From Hydractinia symbiolongicarpus (taxonomy: Eukaryota; Cnidaria; Hydrozoa; Anthoathecata; Hydractiniidae), in NCBI RefSeq assembly GCF_029227915.1, contig NC_079876.1, forward strand, positions 20,646,001 to 20,710,000: DNA of 64,000 bases, read 5' to 3'. The translations under genes were made by a program, and so were the position numbers. Below are positions 34,161 to 46,256 of this stretch, in pieces. The stretch's first letter is position 1. Each line of letters starts with the position of its first letter. The notes under the pieces were generated by a model. It saw only the letters and a list, made by a program, of their open reading frames with translations, had not been told where the DNA came from and made no database searches.

Positions 34161-34370
34161 CAGCAACTCGCTTGGAAATTGCCTACATCTGAGCGACTCA
34201 CTTGGAAATCGCCTACACCTCAGCAACTCGCTTGGAAATTGCCTACCTCTCCGCGACTCACTTGGAAATCGTCTACACCTCAGCAACTCGCTTGGAAATT
34301 GCCTACATCTCCGCGACTCACTTGGAAATCGCCTACACCTCAGCAACTCGCTTGGAAATTGCCTACTACC
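34161..34370 (+). repeat. 60-bp minisatellite (about 3.5 copies)
   Basis: Unit CAGCAACTCGCTTGGAAATT plus GCCTACATCTGAGCGACTCA plus CTTGGAAATCGCCTACACCT, itself two similar 30-bp halves. Copies are nearly identical. All three plus-strand frames and one minus frame stay open, producing spurious repetitive ORFs. Confidence 0.9.
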
Positions 34371-34771
34371 TGCTATGGCGTATCTCGTGGAAACGCACCT
34401 CATTTGTTAGGGAAACAAACGCATCTTCATCCCATTTGGCTGACGAAGGAAGCCCGACATCCCCAATTTACCCCAAACTGGATTTTTTAAAGGAGACAAT
34501 TTTGCAATCCATCATGTTATTAGCTAACTTTCAAAATCTGATAATACACAACTTTAAATTGACAAATAATAACTACAATTGCTGTCAATAATACAAAATC
34601 AATGAATAAGGATTGTACTTTAATTTAGATTTATAGCAGTAATAGCACTATCAATTGTTAGTGGCAAGAATAAACTGAGGATAATTTGGCGGAATCGGGT
34701 GAGGATGCTAGGCTGAAGAGAAGATATTGTCTCAAGCTCACGTGCGTGTTCCCAATAAATTCGCTCTTCTC

Positions 34772-34901
34772 CACTACATCCGGAGCTATTCTTCTAGTAG
34801 TGTTCGCTCTTTTCCTCCACTACATTCGGAGCTCTTCTCCTAGTAGTGTTTTCTGGCTTAACTAATCTCTCAATCACATCCGGAGCTCCTCTCCTGTGAT
34901 T
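34772..34901 (+). repeat. Three inverted-repeat units with changing stems
   Basis: Three units at about 34773-34802, 34818-34847 and 34872-34901 share the loop ATCCGGAGCTC...TCTCCT but have different stems. Units 1 and 2 use CACTAC/GTAGTG; unit 3 uses AATCACA/TGTGATT. In each case the two sides remain complementary. Confidence 0.65.
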
Positions 34902-34905
34902 CCAT

Positions 34906-37900
34906 TTCCTCTATCATACCTCACAAGAACCTACTCTTTATGAGCTCTAGCTTCTTTTGCATTTCACACCTGTTATTAACCTCTTGGTGCACCACCTCTG
35001 ACTGTCAGCGCCGCATCCCTCTGCTGTTATTTCCCCAGTCATCTGTCCTGCTCGCGTGGTGCACCGTCGTTCATCTCCTCGCACCTGTACTTAATTCACC
35101 ATACTCTTCCAGGGGTACACGCACATCTCTACACTTTGTGGCTGCCCAGGGCAGCCCAGCACCCCCAATTCCCCAAATAAAAATTCATTATCTATCAGGC
35201 AATATTTTTGACGAGAACTACGACGAGATAATTCAACATGCCATAACAGGCTTAACAAATAGACATGAAAAAAAAACTACATGCAAGTGCCTATAAATTA
35301 GCCTTTTACAATTCGGGTAATAAAATCCCCATTTGATAAAACGAACAATGGGCCAGCCTTAGCCCTTTCCTAAATGGAGCTGTTTTGGATGCCTTGATGT
35401 TAAATGTAAATAGCAGTTCTGAAAATAGAAGCCTGACCTTATTTATTAATCACTCTAGGGCAAATGTATAATGGCTAATATGGAAGATTTCTTCATAAAA
35501 CATCAGAAACTTTTTTCATGTGGATTACTTTTACATTAACAAAATTAAAAATTTGAAGATAAACTTTTGGGATTTTGTCATTCATTAGTTTTCAAATTTC
35601 TCCCTGGAAATTTTAAAAGTTTTAACGAATAGCGGCGATAGAAATGCTTTTTTAGATCGTGTTTTAAAGTTTAAAATCGAAAAGAGGCGATATAATTTTT
35701 TAAACGAAAAGCGGCATTTAATAGTTGTGAACAATGCTTCTCGAATGTTTCTTAGATGAAACGCGCTGGATTTTTTTTTTTTTTTAAGTAATTAAATCAA
35801 CAATACATTCCCGCGCAATGTATTATAAAACTTCGCGAAAGATTTTTATTATTTGCTCCAATATTTCTTCACGAGCGCATTGTTTTTTACCACGCAAATA
35901 TAAACTGGCAAAACGCTCAAGGGATTTAATTATAACAAAAGACAAACGACTGCCGTCCTCCACGCAAAGGTGTGATATTAGCGTGTACGCGGTAGATTAC
36001 ATTCAGACTGTACTGTACTTAATCACTCTACAATGACACTTATTTAAATGCCTAATATAAAGGGAATACAATCGGAAGCATAACCGTATTTATATGCCCA
36101 ACCATTCTAAATTAAGGGCACTGACAATAAAAGCATTTCCAGATTTCCAAATTGCACAAAAGATATAGCCTGATCGAACAATTTTGATTAGCATTCAAAA
36201 TACAGCTATGTGAAATGTTTATAAAATTGATCCTAAAGACTGGACACATATTGCAAAAAAAAAAAATTAAAAAATCCAACTTAAAGTGAGGTAGAAATTG
36301 CCGATGAGAAGATCATGTGGATCAAAAGGTTCCTTGCGCCCAGGAGTCGAGTTAAAATTTATCTAAACTACTCAGGAGTGTTTCACGAGGCTCAACTCTC
36401 TGGTTTCACGGTAGTTTAACTACATTTTGCCGCTTTTTGCCGATTGTTGCGCGATTCCTTGTTTTCTGCCGTAAAATAGTCGACTTCGGCGGCAGCCGAA
36501 GTGTGGCCTTTTGACCCTCTTAAACAAACAAATAATTTTGACGACAAGAAGAATCGCGCCGAAGTGTGGACTTTTGGACTCTTGTAAAACAAAGAATATG
36601 TGACGTCAAGAAGAATCCCGCCGAAGTCGTCGAAATTTACAGTAAAGAAAGATTGAAATTAATTTACTCTACCTATTGTTATTGCCTCCCGGTAGCCGGT
36701 CGGTTGGATAGGGTAGGATTCAACATGTCTAAAGGCTGAGAAAGTTTTGTATTGACTTGCAGCAAGTAAATGGAAGGCTTGAATATATGATTGCGGAATG
36801 AAATTGAGCAATGTTGCTAAGAAGAAACATGACTGGAAAACATTTATGCTCTGTGTTGCCTGGGATTGCAGAAGAAAGCAGTTTGGCAAAATAAACAGAC
36901 TTTTTTGAGTTAACAAAATTATAGCATTAACTTTATAATGAAAACGTTTTCAGGTACATCTGTTTACTTTTAATTCCATTGATTCTTGAGCTTTCTATTG
37001 CTGTGCTAGCAAGTTTGAGCATGAAACTGTTTATAGTTTCACTTTCAACAACTCTAAAAAGGCCTGTCTCAAACTCAAAGTTCTTGTGTTGTCTTGGGGT
37101 ACCCACAAGTAACAAGACATTTGATAACAATACAATAAATCGAATAGCTGCATAACAACTTGTATGTTTGCTTTGTAGATTCAAAGCTCCTGGCAATAAA
37201 CACTTTTTAAACGATTTCTTAAAATGCTACAAGGCCACAGACGAGAACACTAGTCGTGACTAGTTTTGGGAGAATGACTTCGACAAGACTTGATGATGAT
37301 TGGTTTAAAAGCTCTAATCTTATATCGAGATAATTCCTGGGAACGATGTTAATTATAAAAATTAGGAAAAAAGCATGGTTTTAATTAATAGGTGAAATGA
37401 CGAAAGTTTTTCACATTTCACTAAAGAAGTTATGCTGACAGGCATGGAAAATGTTTGTGGTTCTACCAACATAAAGAAAATGACTTAGCATATATACATA
37501 TACAGCGCTATCCTGATTGACACAAAATGTGTAAATGTAGTTAACGATATCTGTTTTTAAATGATTTGTTTTGTTAAAAATTTTAAGTAGTTAGTGTTTA
37601 TCGCATAACAGCTAGGTTTTTCCAAGTTTGATTCAACATTTTAGAGTCTTAGCCAATAAGGGCTACATATTTTTGACTGAATGTTGTGCTAAATCAGTGG
37701 TCATTCACTTGTTGTGGTAGGTTGTGTTGTTTTTAATTAGCTATTGCTGCGTAAAAACCAAATTTTATATAGCGGCCTTTACTTGTGCAAAATCATGATA
37801 TAATTTTGCTATTTTTATTTTATTTATCTGTTGTTGTTTATGGTGTACTATGATCTAATAATACAAATAAAGCCTATTTACAATGCAGTTTGTTTTGTTG

Positions 37901-38948
37901 TTGTTGCTTATTTCTCTATATTTCTCCTTTTCCATGTGACTAAATGTTTCAAATAGATTAAATATCAAAATTTTTATTAGTAATAGATACCGTTTTGCAT
38001 GTTTTTTACAGAATATAGTTTCTCCAAATTTATAGCCTGAATATTGCCCCCAAAGCAATTATATTCACCAATAACTTACGAAAACAAGCCTGCAAATATT
38101 ATTTTGGATGTGGAAAAAAGAAGTTTTTCTGGCTAGCTAAGTATAGTCTATTATAAGATTAAAAAGGGAATACACGAGGCCAAATTTTCACGCAGATACA
38201 ATTTACTATATACAGGTTGGAGCAGGATCGTATCATGATCGTCTATTGCGGTGAATGACCATAAACAACAATATACATAACATAACGAGTTATCATAATG
38301 GCAACCTGGCTACAAGGTTGGCATTACTTGTATAAAAGCCATAATGGCTCTAGGGTGGTTAAAAAGTGACAGTTTCTGGGCTCCTAACATGATATAATAT
38401 ATAAAATGAAACAAACCGACCTGGCTACATGCAATATCTGTCCTGAAGAAATATCTGAAGGTTTCTCCTGATACCAAAGGTACATGATCCAAAATTTGCT
38501 ACAGTCATTGGTTGTCATTGGATGCACTGTCATTATAGTAATTGAAGCCAAAAGATGGAGTTGATGATATTAGTAGGTTGCAGTGATAGATGCTTCCTGA
38601 AAACGTGGAGCCAGCTTAAAATTATTTCAGTTAAGCAAAATGTGATGATCAAACCAAACTATTAGCAAAATGTGATGATGGAAACTAGTTGACTTTAGCT
38701 GCTCCCAATTTATAGGTAGGCAAGGCAATCTTAGGGGCCTGGATCTACAACAGTATTGGTTAGTTACCTTGAGGGCCCCTAGTGTTCATGCCTTGTGACC
38801 ACCCTTTTCACTAGTCTACCATTCTAGATTTGAAATAACATTGAGTTTCTAAAGTATATCCTTCAATGATGCTAGTAGCCATCTTTGTTGACACTTGAAT
38901 ACTGAATGCAATCAAAGCCAAGCCTCTCAACAAGGTATAAGTACTTAC
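34906..38948. other. Long AT-rich non-coding stretch
   Basis: No gene supported. Open frames are short (under 120 codons) and show no recognisable domain. The segment at about 35110-35170 (CCCAGCACCCCCAATTCCCC) weakly resembles 34450-34480, suggesting two copies of an old element. A 62-bp tandem repeat lies at 36495-36630. Confidence 0.5.
36495..36630 (+). repeat. 62-bp tandem repeat (about 2 copies)
   Basis: GCCGAAGTGTGGACTTTTGG recurs at 36495, 36558 and (shortened) 36620, with AAGAAGAATCGCGCC or a close variant between. Upstream is a hairpin, CTTCGGCGGCAGCCGAAG. Confidence 0.7.
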
Positions 38949-39115
38949 TTCAGGAACCGCAATTAACATGTGGTGAACTGTTGGTCCACCACCATCAAGC
39001 CGTAAGCGACCCTCTTTCAACTTTCTTCCCAACTTTACCTTCTGCTCCGTAACATTTCCTAACCTTGTATTCTTGTCCATTAAAACTGGCTTAGGTGCAA
39101 TAGGTCTTTCACTTG
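38949..39115 (-). CDS. Possible exon of an unrecognised host gene
   Basis: A 167-base minus-strand segment is open and bordered by TTTAG upstream and GTAAGT downstream. It encodes APKPVLMDKNTRLGNVTEQK, then a basic KLGRKLKEGRLRLDGGGP and HHMLIAVPE. A second open piece with a GTAAAA donor lies upstream at about 39495-39540 (GPKRRRKKLIFE). Low-complexity-free sequence and good splice borders suggest a real gene, but I recognise no family, I found no convincing start codon, and no further exons were identified downstream. Confidence 0.35.
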
Positions 39116-39770
39116 CTAAATATTTATTATTTATAAAACTGGTTAAGCTCTAGCTAGCTAGCTAAATATTAAGCTGAAATTTGGAAAATGTCTTCTAGCT
39201 AGTGCTTGAGGAGAGCTTCACTTAGCTAAGCTAGTTATAACTACATATAAAACAGCTTTACCAAATAAGAATAATATAACTAGCTAAAGTAACTAAAGTA
39301 AAGTAACAAACCTAAAATGGCGGTTGGCCTTTACTAAATATGCGTTTTAGGAGAAAAAGTAAATATACAGTTTTTATAAACACGAAACTGCTGCACTAAG
39401 AAAAGTCTAGAGTACACAAAATAACAAATACTTGGTAAACAGATAGTTAAAAATACATTTGAAAGGTAAGCCAACTCCTTAAATTTAATTTTACCTTCAA
39501 ATATCAGCTTTTTTCGTCTTCTCTTCGGCCCCACAACAACATATCTGCTTCTCCAATATTGGCTCAGGTCGTTATATAAACTCGTATGTGCCTAGTTTCA
39601 ATATCTGCCCAAGTTTATACTTCTAGAGGTGCCGAAGGTGCCCAGATGTTTATATAGAAATGTGATAACAAAAATCAATCACAGAAAATTTCCCGTCAGA
39701 ATTTCCCGTGAAATTGCGCAAATTTTGATCAACGGGAATTGTCACGTGACTTGAAGTGCCTATTAATATA

Positions 39771-41580
39771 GCCTTTTGCAGCCTGATAAAGGCCCACACG
39801 TAAATCACCTGGTCTCACCCGCCCAGACAGTTGACTAAGGCTTTACAATGTTCCATGACATTTTTCTTCTGGTCAGACCCTAAGAACACGGCAAATTGCG
39901 TGCAGAAGCCTGTAACGGCTTTATTATCACCTTTTGCAGTCTAATAAAGGTCCTACACGTAAATCATCGGATTCCACGCGCCCAGAGAGTTTTCCATCGA
40001 CCTTGTCTTTCAAGCTTTAATGAACAACGGTATGCCACAACGTTTTCCTTAGCGCCAGGTCCTTAAAACACGTCTAACTGCGTGCTCAGACATGCAAATG
40101 TTCTAATATGGTCTTTCGCAGCATAATAAGGGCCCTTCACATAAACCACGCAGTTCCACGCGCATATACAGGTTGCCATCGTTACAGTCCTTCTAGTCCC
40201 TATATAATACTATGTTCAAAGTCGTTTGCCTTAGTGCCAGGCCCTTAGAACTCTGTTAACTGCGCCCACAGGTCTGCAAAGGCTGTAATATGGTATTTTG
40301 CAGCATAACAAAGGCCCTACACGTAAATGACATAGTTCCACGCGACCACACAAGTAGCCATCGGTTTATTCCCTCCAGTCCCAATGATCTAGGATGTCCC
40401 AACTCGTTTTCCTTAGCAGCAATTTCTTAGAAATCCTTAGAAATCTGTACATTGGGCGCACAGGCCTGAAAGCCTGTAATATGGTATTTTCGAGCATAAT
40501 AAAGGCCCTTTACGTAAATAACGCGGTTCCAAGCACCCAGAGTGGTGGCAATCGGTCAAGCCCTTCCAGTTTTGATGGACTACGATGTACCAAGTCGTCT
40601 TTGTTAGCGTCAGGCCCTTAAAACACAGCAATCTACGGGCACATGCCTACAAAGGCTGTAACATAAGATTTTTCTTGGCCTATTCAAGGTCCTACACGTA
40701 AATCACGTGGCTCCACACGCCCACATAGGTGGCCAACGGTCTAATCTTTCCAGTCTCAATGGACTACGATGCCTGAAGACGTTTGCCTTGGCGGCAGGCC
40801 CTTTTACCACTCCTAAATGCATGTGCAGGCCTGCAAAAGCTGTAATATGGGCTTTAACAGCCTAATAAAGGCATTACAAGTAGATCACATGACTTCACGC
40901 GCCCAGACAGATGGTCAACGGTCCAATCCTTTCAATCTTAATTGACCACAATGTCAAAGTCGCTTTCCTTAGCGCCAGGCCTTTAAAAGACGGCAAATTT
41001 CGTGCACAGGCCTGCAAAGTGTGTAATATGGCGCTTTCCAACCTAATAAAGGCCTTACACGTAAATCACGTGGTTCCACACGCCCACACAGGTGGCCATC
41101 GGTCTGGTCCTTCCAGTCTCAATGGACTACGAAGCTCCAAGACGTTTACCTGGGCGCAAGGGTCTTGAAACGCTTCCAACTACGTGCACAGGCTTGCAAA
41201 TGCTTTAATATGGCCTTTTGCGGCCAAATAAAAGCCCTACACGTAAATCACATGGTTCCACTTTCCCAGATAGGTGGTCAACGGTCTAATCCTTCCAATC
41301 TGAATGGACTACATTGTCGCAAGTCGTTTTCCTTAGCGCTAAGCCTTTAAAGCACAGCAAACTTCGTGCTTCGCCTGCAAAGAGTGTAATCTTGTGTTTT
41401 GCGGCCTAATAAAGGTCTTACACGTAATTCACGTGGTTCCACGCGCCCACACAGGTGGCCATCGGTCTAGTCCTTCCCGTCTCATTGGACTACGATGCCC
41501 CAAAACCTTTTCCTTGGCACCAGGCCTCAAACAAAGGCGCTACACGTAAATCATGTGCTTCACGCGCCCAGACAGGCGCT

Positions 41581-41582
<2 letters not shown>
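39771..41582 (+). repeat. Satellite array B, segment 1
   Basis: About ten monomers of roughly 182 bp. This subfamily has ACGCGCCCAGACAGGTGGCCA where array A has GTGTCTGCGCAGGTTACCA, and CCTTAGCGCCAGGCCCTTAAAA in place of CCATCGCGCCATGGTCTTAC. Monomers are more diverged from each other than in array A. The segment is cut by the poly(T) start of an inverted LINE at 41583. Confidence 0.93.
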
Positions 41583-41612
<30 letters not shown>

Positions 41613-41909
41613 CGCCAAAAGAAATTTACATACAACTATTTCAAAATTACAGATACAAGTTCTACATACACGTAAGTACAAGCATAAATTTCTACATTGG
41701 GATATATACATATACATACATAACTGTATCACGTACGTAGAATAAAATGGCAGGAGTAAGTAGAAGACTATGCAGTCTTATCATCTCACACCTTACATAG
41801 CCGTCATTAAAAAGAGCGTCAAATAAAAATTGATAATTAAAAACTTAATAAAATATTAAATGTTATGTTAAATAAAAGAAAGCGTTTAATTATCACACGT
41901 AGTGTTGTT

Positions 41910-42674
41910 TCAGAAGAAGACTTGTTCGTTATTACTTCGTAACAGCTGATTTCTTAGTGCAATTTTAAATTTTTTTGTAGATGGAATGCTTTTTATCTCA
42001 TCGTTTAGAAGCATGCTCCAGAGTTTTGGGCCTCGGTTTGATATTGAAAATTTTGTTACATTAGATATGATTTTTGGCCGAAGGAAATTATTACCTGAAA
42101 ATCTAGTTGGATATTTATGTTGAACTTTCTTAAATAATGTAATGAATATATTTGGTGCTATTAAATTTTTAATCTTATACATGAAAATAAGGACTTGAAA
42201 AATGTTAAGCTGACATACATTAAGAATACCCAGTTCTTTTAGCAATGGTCTAGAATGGGAACATTTGTTCTGTCCTAATATAATCCTACTGGCATGTTTT
42301 AATTTTCTACTGGCATGTTTTAATTTTGGTATATTAGTGCTACCCCATGCAATGTTTGCATAGTTTAAATAGCAGTGTATAAAGGAAAAATATATGCTTC
42401 TTAAGCAGTTCTTATTCAAAACGAAACTGGCTTTATATAAGATTCCTAAGCTTTTGGAAACTTTGTTTTCCACTAATTTAATATGTTCTCTCCAAGTTAA
42501 ATTTTCGTCTAGGAGAACTCCAAGAAATTTCATTGAATATTCTCTTCTTATGTTTACATGATCAATAACTAATCCAGGTAACCTAAGAGGTATTTTATCT
42601 TTTTTACTAAGTTTGTGAAAAAGGGTATATCTAGTTTTTAAAGTGTTAAGGGATAATTTATTCGCTTTAGCATA
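41910..42674 (-). pseudogene. LINE reverse transcriptase, C-terminal part
   Basis: One uninterrupted minus-strand frame of about 255 codons. It starts with KANKLSLNTLKTRYTLF and continues with FLGVLLDENLTWREHI, the segment after the polymerase active site that is typical of CR1/jockey-type LINEs. The C-terminal thumb and connection region follows (RSIYFSFIHCYLNYANIAWG, ... RGPKLWSMLL). The YADD active site and all upstream domains are absent because of 5' truncation. KLKHASR occurs twice in tandem, a small in-frame duplication. Absence of internal stops suggests a recent insertion. Confidence 0.88.
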
Positions 42675-42723
42675 ACATTAGCATAGCATAGCATTAGCAT
42701 AGCATAGCATAGCATTAGCATAA
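42670..42723 (+). repeat. AGCAT micro-repeat at LINE 5' junction
   Basis: Imperfect iterations of TAGCATAGCAT / TAGCATAACAT, about 54 bp, lie between the truncated LINE coding sequence and the resumed satellite. Local slippage or template switching during insertion is the simplest explanation. Confidence 0.75.
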
Positions 42724-43030
42724 CATCGGTCTAGTCCTTCCACTACCAATGGACTACGAAGCTCCAAGACGTTTAACTGGGCGCCAGGTTCTTAAAACAC
42801 TTTTAACTACATGCACAGGCCGGCAAAAGCTGTGATATGGCCTTATGCAGCCTAATAAAGGCGCTACACGTCAATCACGTGGTTCCGTGCACCCAGACAG
42901 GTGCGCATCAGTCTAGTCCTTCCACCCTCAATGGACTACAAAGCCCTAAGACGTTGGCCTTGGCTTAACTGGGCGCCAGGTTCTTAAAACACTTTAAACT
43001 ACGTGCACAGGCTTGCAAATGCTGTAATAT
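42724..43030 (+). repeat. Satellite array B, segment 2
   Basis: About 1.7 monomers between the LINE and an unidentified 1.5-kb insert; it ends at GCTGTAATAT. Confidence 0.9.
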
Positions 43031-44540
43031 GCTCTCGTACACTTTCCGCATTACCGATTATAATCAAGCATTGTTAGAGGCAAAAAAAGTTATTCCATGC
43101 CTGTTCTACCTTTGATTTGCGTATGTCTCCAAGCATGTGGACACTGCGCGACATTTCTCCATACAATGCTGCTGAGTGTCTTGCATCATGCAACCTTGGA
43201 TTGGGATGCAATACAATGGAAGGAAGGGAGCAAAAACATCAGCCTATTGCTAAATATGCTGATAATACCACCTATCAAGACCGTTGGCCAATAATTTTCC
43301 GGCATGAATTTATCCAGCTAATCCATCTTCGTAAAAACGGTTATGGTAAAATATATTACATATCAAAACGTGCGCCTTATGTTCCAGAAAAGCGCGATGA
43401 TCAATGTGAGCAATGTTTTTTGAAGTTAAAAAATGCCCTGTTTGTGATAGAAAATCCAAGAAAAAAATTTGTGTCGCATTGAAATTTAAAAAAGTGAAAT
43501 GCTTTACTGCCTTTTAGTTGTTGTTTACATAAAGAAATCTCCTAGTGTAATGTGTTTTGCCAAAGAGTTGATAACTGATACCTGTGTGCTGTCCTTAAAA
43601 TGTAAATCTCGTAAAAGTTGTACCTCTTGTCCTTTTTTAAAAGACATGTTGAGTCGAATAAGTAATCGAGAGGACTAAACTTCAACTTTTAGTAGGCTGA
43701 AACTTCCTTTTAAAAATTTACTGTATATATATATGAAAATTGAAGTGTAGCTAGGTAAAGTGTTAGGTGAAGGTAGAATTGTCAAATTGTCTTGAGTTGA
43801 ATTCTATTTTTAAGTGATTTTTCATGCCCTGCAGATAGTGTTGAAGGGTTCCTTATCTATCCTTAGGCTACATAGTGTTATTGCGTGTTTTTGTTTACTA
43901 AAATGTTCATTTCATTAAAATTTTATCAGAAAGTAATTTATTTTTATTTTCACTGTTTAATTTTTTCATAGTTTATATAGCAGAGTCAACAGTAATTGTT
44001 GTTTTTAGAGTTGGTAACGTGTTAGAGATTGTTCTAAAATAGCTTCAGTTTGTTTCTGGTTACCAGAAGAGCAAAATAGTTTTGTTGTAGCTTTCTAGTT
44101 CATAGCTAGATGTATAATCTATGAGTTTTTACGTATACGCTCATAATCTATGAGTATATATTCTTTTTATGCGGGGAGGGGTCAAAAAACATCACTCATC
44201 ATTTTATAAAGCTTATAAAGCTAGCTAATGTTTTGCAAAAAGGATAATATTGATGATGTCTTTTCACTTGTTTTTTTCCAGGCTGTGACTTGTTTATTTT
44301 TTTTCTTGGCGTAATAGCCAGCAGTATGTAACATTTTCTGTAAAAGTATTCCCCAAATATACATATATTCCATCACAACTACAACAAAACATCTCAACCA
44401 TTTTTAAAATATGGCTTCTGTAAAAATTTCCTTACCACAGATGCAGCCATTTTAAAAGCTTCCCCGTTGGTTTTAATTGTTGCGATTTACGGCTGACTCT
44501 CAAATTTCCGAGTTGCGCAGTTTTACCTCTTTCTTGCCCG
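43031..44540. other. 1.5-kb insert in satellite
   Basis: Non-satellite sequence that splits a monomer at TGTAATAT / GGCCTTTAGC. It contains one conserved coding remnant (43117-43482); the remaining kilobase is AT-rich and featureless. No terminal repeats or duplication were recognised. Confidence 0.6.
43117..43482 (+). pseudogene. C-terminal remnant of a cnidarian repeat protein
   Basis: A frame of 121 codons with no ATG. It contains YNAAECLASCNLGLGCNTME, then GREQKHQPIAKYADNTTYQD, RWPIIFRHEFIQLIHLRKNG and CEQCFLK. I recall the pattern ECLxxCxLGLGxNxMEGREQKH ... RWPxIFRHEFxQL from many near-identical uncharacterised proteins in cnidarian genomes, which points to a mobile-element protein. Position inside a satellite insert supports this. 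Function unknown. The N-terminal part of the protein is missing; the frame ends at KKFVSH plus stop, earlier than a final zinc cluster would be expected. Confidence 0.5.
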
Positions 44541-45813
44541 CCGTGTATGGCCTTTAGCTGCCTAATAAAGACCCTACACATAAATCACGTGGTTCCACAC
44601 AACAACACAGGTGGCCATCGGTGTAGTCCATCCAGTCTCAATGATCTACGTTGCCGCAACAAGTTTGCTTTGGCGCCAGGCACTTTAGCACTCCTAACTA
44701 CGTGCACAGGCCTGCAAATGCTGTAATATGACGTTTTGTACCCTAATAAGGCCCTACACGTAAATCACGTCGTTCCACGCGTTCAGACATGTGGCCATTG
44801 CTCTAGTCCTTCCATGCTTAATGAACTACGATGCCCCAAGACGTTTACCTGAACGCCAGGTTCTTAAAACAATTCTAACTACGTGCACAGGCTTGCAAAG
44901 GCCGTAATATGGCCTCTTGCGGCCAAATAAATGCCCTACACGTAAATTAAATGGTTCCACTCCCCAGACAGGTGGGCAACGGTCTACTCCTTCCAATCTT
45001 AATGGAGTACAATGCTACAAGTCGTTTTCCTTAGCGCTAGGCCTTTAAAAGACGGCAAACTTCGTGCACAGGCCTGTTAATACTGTAATATGGCGTTTTG
45101 CAGCCTAATAAAGGCCCTACACGTAAATGATGTGTTTCCACGCGCCCAGACATGTGGCCATCGGTCTATTCTTTCCAGTCTCAATGGACTACGATGCCCG
45201 ACGCGGTTTGTCCTGTGGACAGGCCTTTTTAACACCCCTAACTGCATGCACAGGTCTGAAAAGCCAGTAGCATGGCCTTTTGAAGCCTAATAAAAGCCCT
45301 ACACGTAAATCACGTGGTTTCACGCTTCCACACAGATGACCATCGGTCTAGTCCTTCCCGTCTCTATGGACTACGATGCCCCAGGATAAAGTCTTGGCTT
45401 CGGGCCCTTTTAGCACTCCTAACCTCGTGCATAGGCCTGTAAAATCTGTAATATGGCGTTATGCAGCCTAATAAAGGCCCTAAACGTGAATCACGTGGTT
45501 CCACGCGGCCAGGCAGGTGGCCATCGGTCTAGTTCTTATCCCAATGGACTATAATGTCACAAGTCGTTTTCCTAAGCGCCAGGCTTTTAAAAGAAGGGAA
45601 AGTTCGTGCACAGGCCTGCAAAGAATGTAATATGGCGTTTTGCAGCCTAATAAAGACCCTACACGTAAATCACGTGATTCTACGTGTCCACACGGGTGAC
45701 CATCGTCTAGTACTTCCCATCTCAATAGACTAGGATGCCCCAAGATGTTTGCCTTAGCGCCAGGCCTTTTTAGCACTCCTAGCTACGTGCACAGGCCTGA
45801 AAATGCTGTAAAA
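44541..45813 (+). repeat. Satellite array B, segment 3
   Basis: About seven monomers of the array-B subfamily. It ends within a monomer at GCTGTAAAATGG, where the virus-like block begins. Confidence 0.93.
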
Positions 45814-45830
45814 TGGAGTAGTAGTAAGGA

Positions 45831-46112
45831 GTGAGGATATACGGTTTTTCGCTCCTTCCACACCTTTACCCCCCAAACCCAGCTGATAAATTTTCAAATG
45901 CCGTGTTTGACAAAGCGAAAACATTTTATACTACTGCAGTCCGGGCCATGTCTGAGTATGTACAGGAACCATCGGAGCAAAACCTGTACACATGCTACAG
46001 GTGCGGTAGTCAAAATATTTCTTCGGTGGCTAAACAAGTAAGGTCATGCGATGAGGGAACTTCGGTATTTAACACGTGTGTGAAATGCGGGAATACATGG
46101 CGGGATGGATAG
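45831..46112 (+). pseudogene. TFIIS-type zinc-ribbon protein (truncated)
   Basis: The C-terminal 40 residues are a clear transcription elongation factor S zinc ribbon: CYRCGSQN, then RSCDEGTSVFNTCVKCGNTW, with the four zinc cysteines and the acidic DE pair that inserts into the RNA polymerase II active site. Such proteins relieve polymerase arrest and are common in large DNA viruses. Upstream, DKFSNAVFDKAKTFYTT looks like the linker. The frame opens with GTG and meets satellite sequence within about 20 bp; the first in-frame ATG (45948) lies just before the ribbon. The gene is therefore cut at its 5' end by the element boundary, and the N-terminal domains are lost. No counterpart exists in the right arm. 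Confidence 0.78.
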
Positions 46113-46133
46113 AGCATTATAGAATTTGAATAA

Positions 46134-46202
46134 ATGACTGAGTATTGTGATAAATGTGGGATTGATCTTGATAAATATGACAGATGCGAGAAGTGTGGCT
46201 AA
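46134..46202 (+). pseudogene. Small zinc-ribbon protein, left copy (truncated)
   Basis: 22 codons, MTEYCDKCGIDLDKYDRC then CG and a stop. It aligns with the start of the 54-residue zinc protein at 58559-58723 (CKDCERMLDVYDRCTCG). The stop at 46200-46202 removes the second pair of cysteines. The start has the AATAAATG context. Confidence 0.55.
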
Positions 46203-46256
46203 TCATAAAAGGAAGGATGCTCTGTTGGAAACACTATATTATGTATGTGACATACA

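Larger units (their letters stand above)
41583..42723 (-). mobile_element. 5'-truncated LINE inserted in the satellite
   Basis: A run of about 30 T at 41583-41612 is the poly(A) tail of an element inserted on the minus strand. Coding sequence for the C-terminal half of a reverse transcriptase follows, ending at a repetitive AGCAT junction at 42670-42723. The satellite resumes immediately at CATCGGTCTAGTCC. Confidence 0.88.

Noticed and set aside
34155-34591. ORFs of 82-146 codons with repeated LEIAYTSATR or FPSELLRCRR
   Set aside because: Translations of the 60-bp minisatellite, whose length is a multiple of three and so keeps all frames open.
36659-37196. Two minus-strand ORFs of 85 and 87 codons
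   Set aside because: No domain, no splice borders that link them, and composition like the surrounding non-coding DNA.
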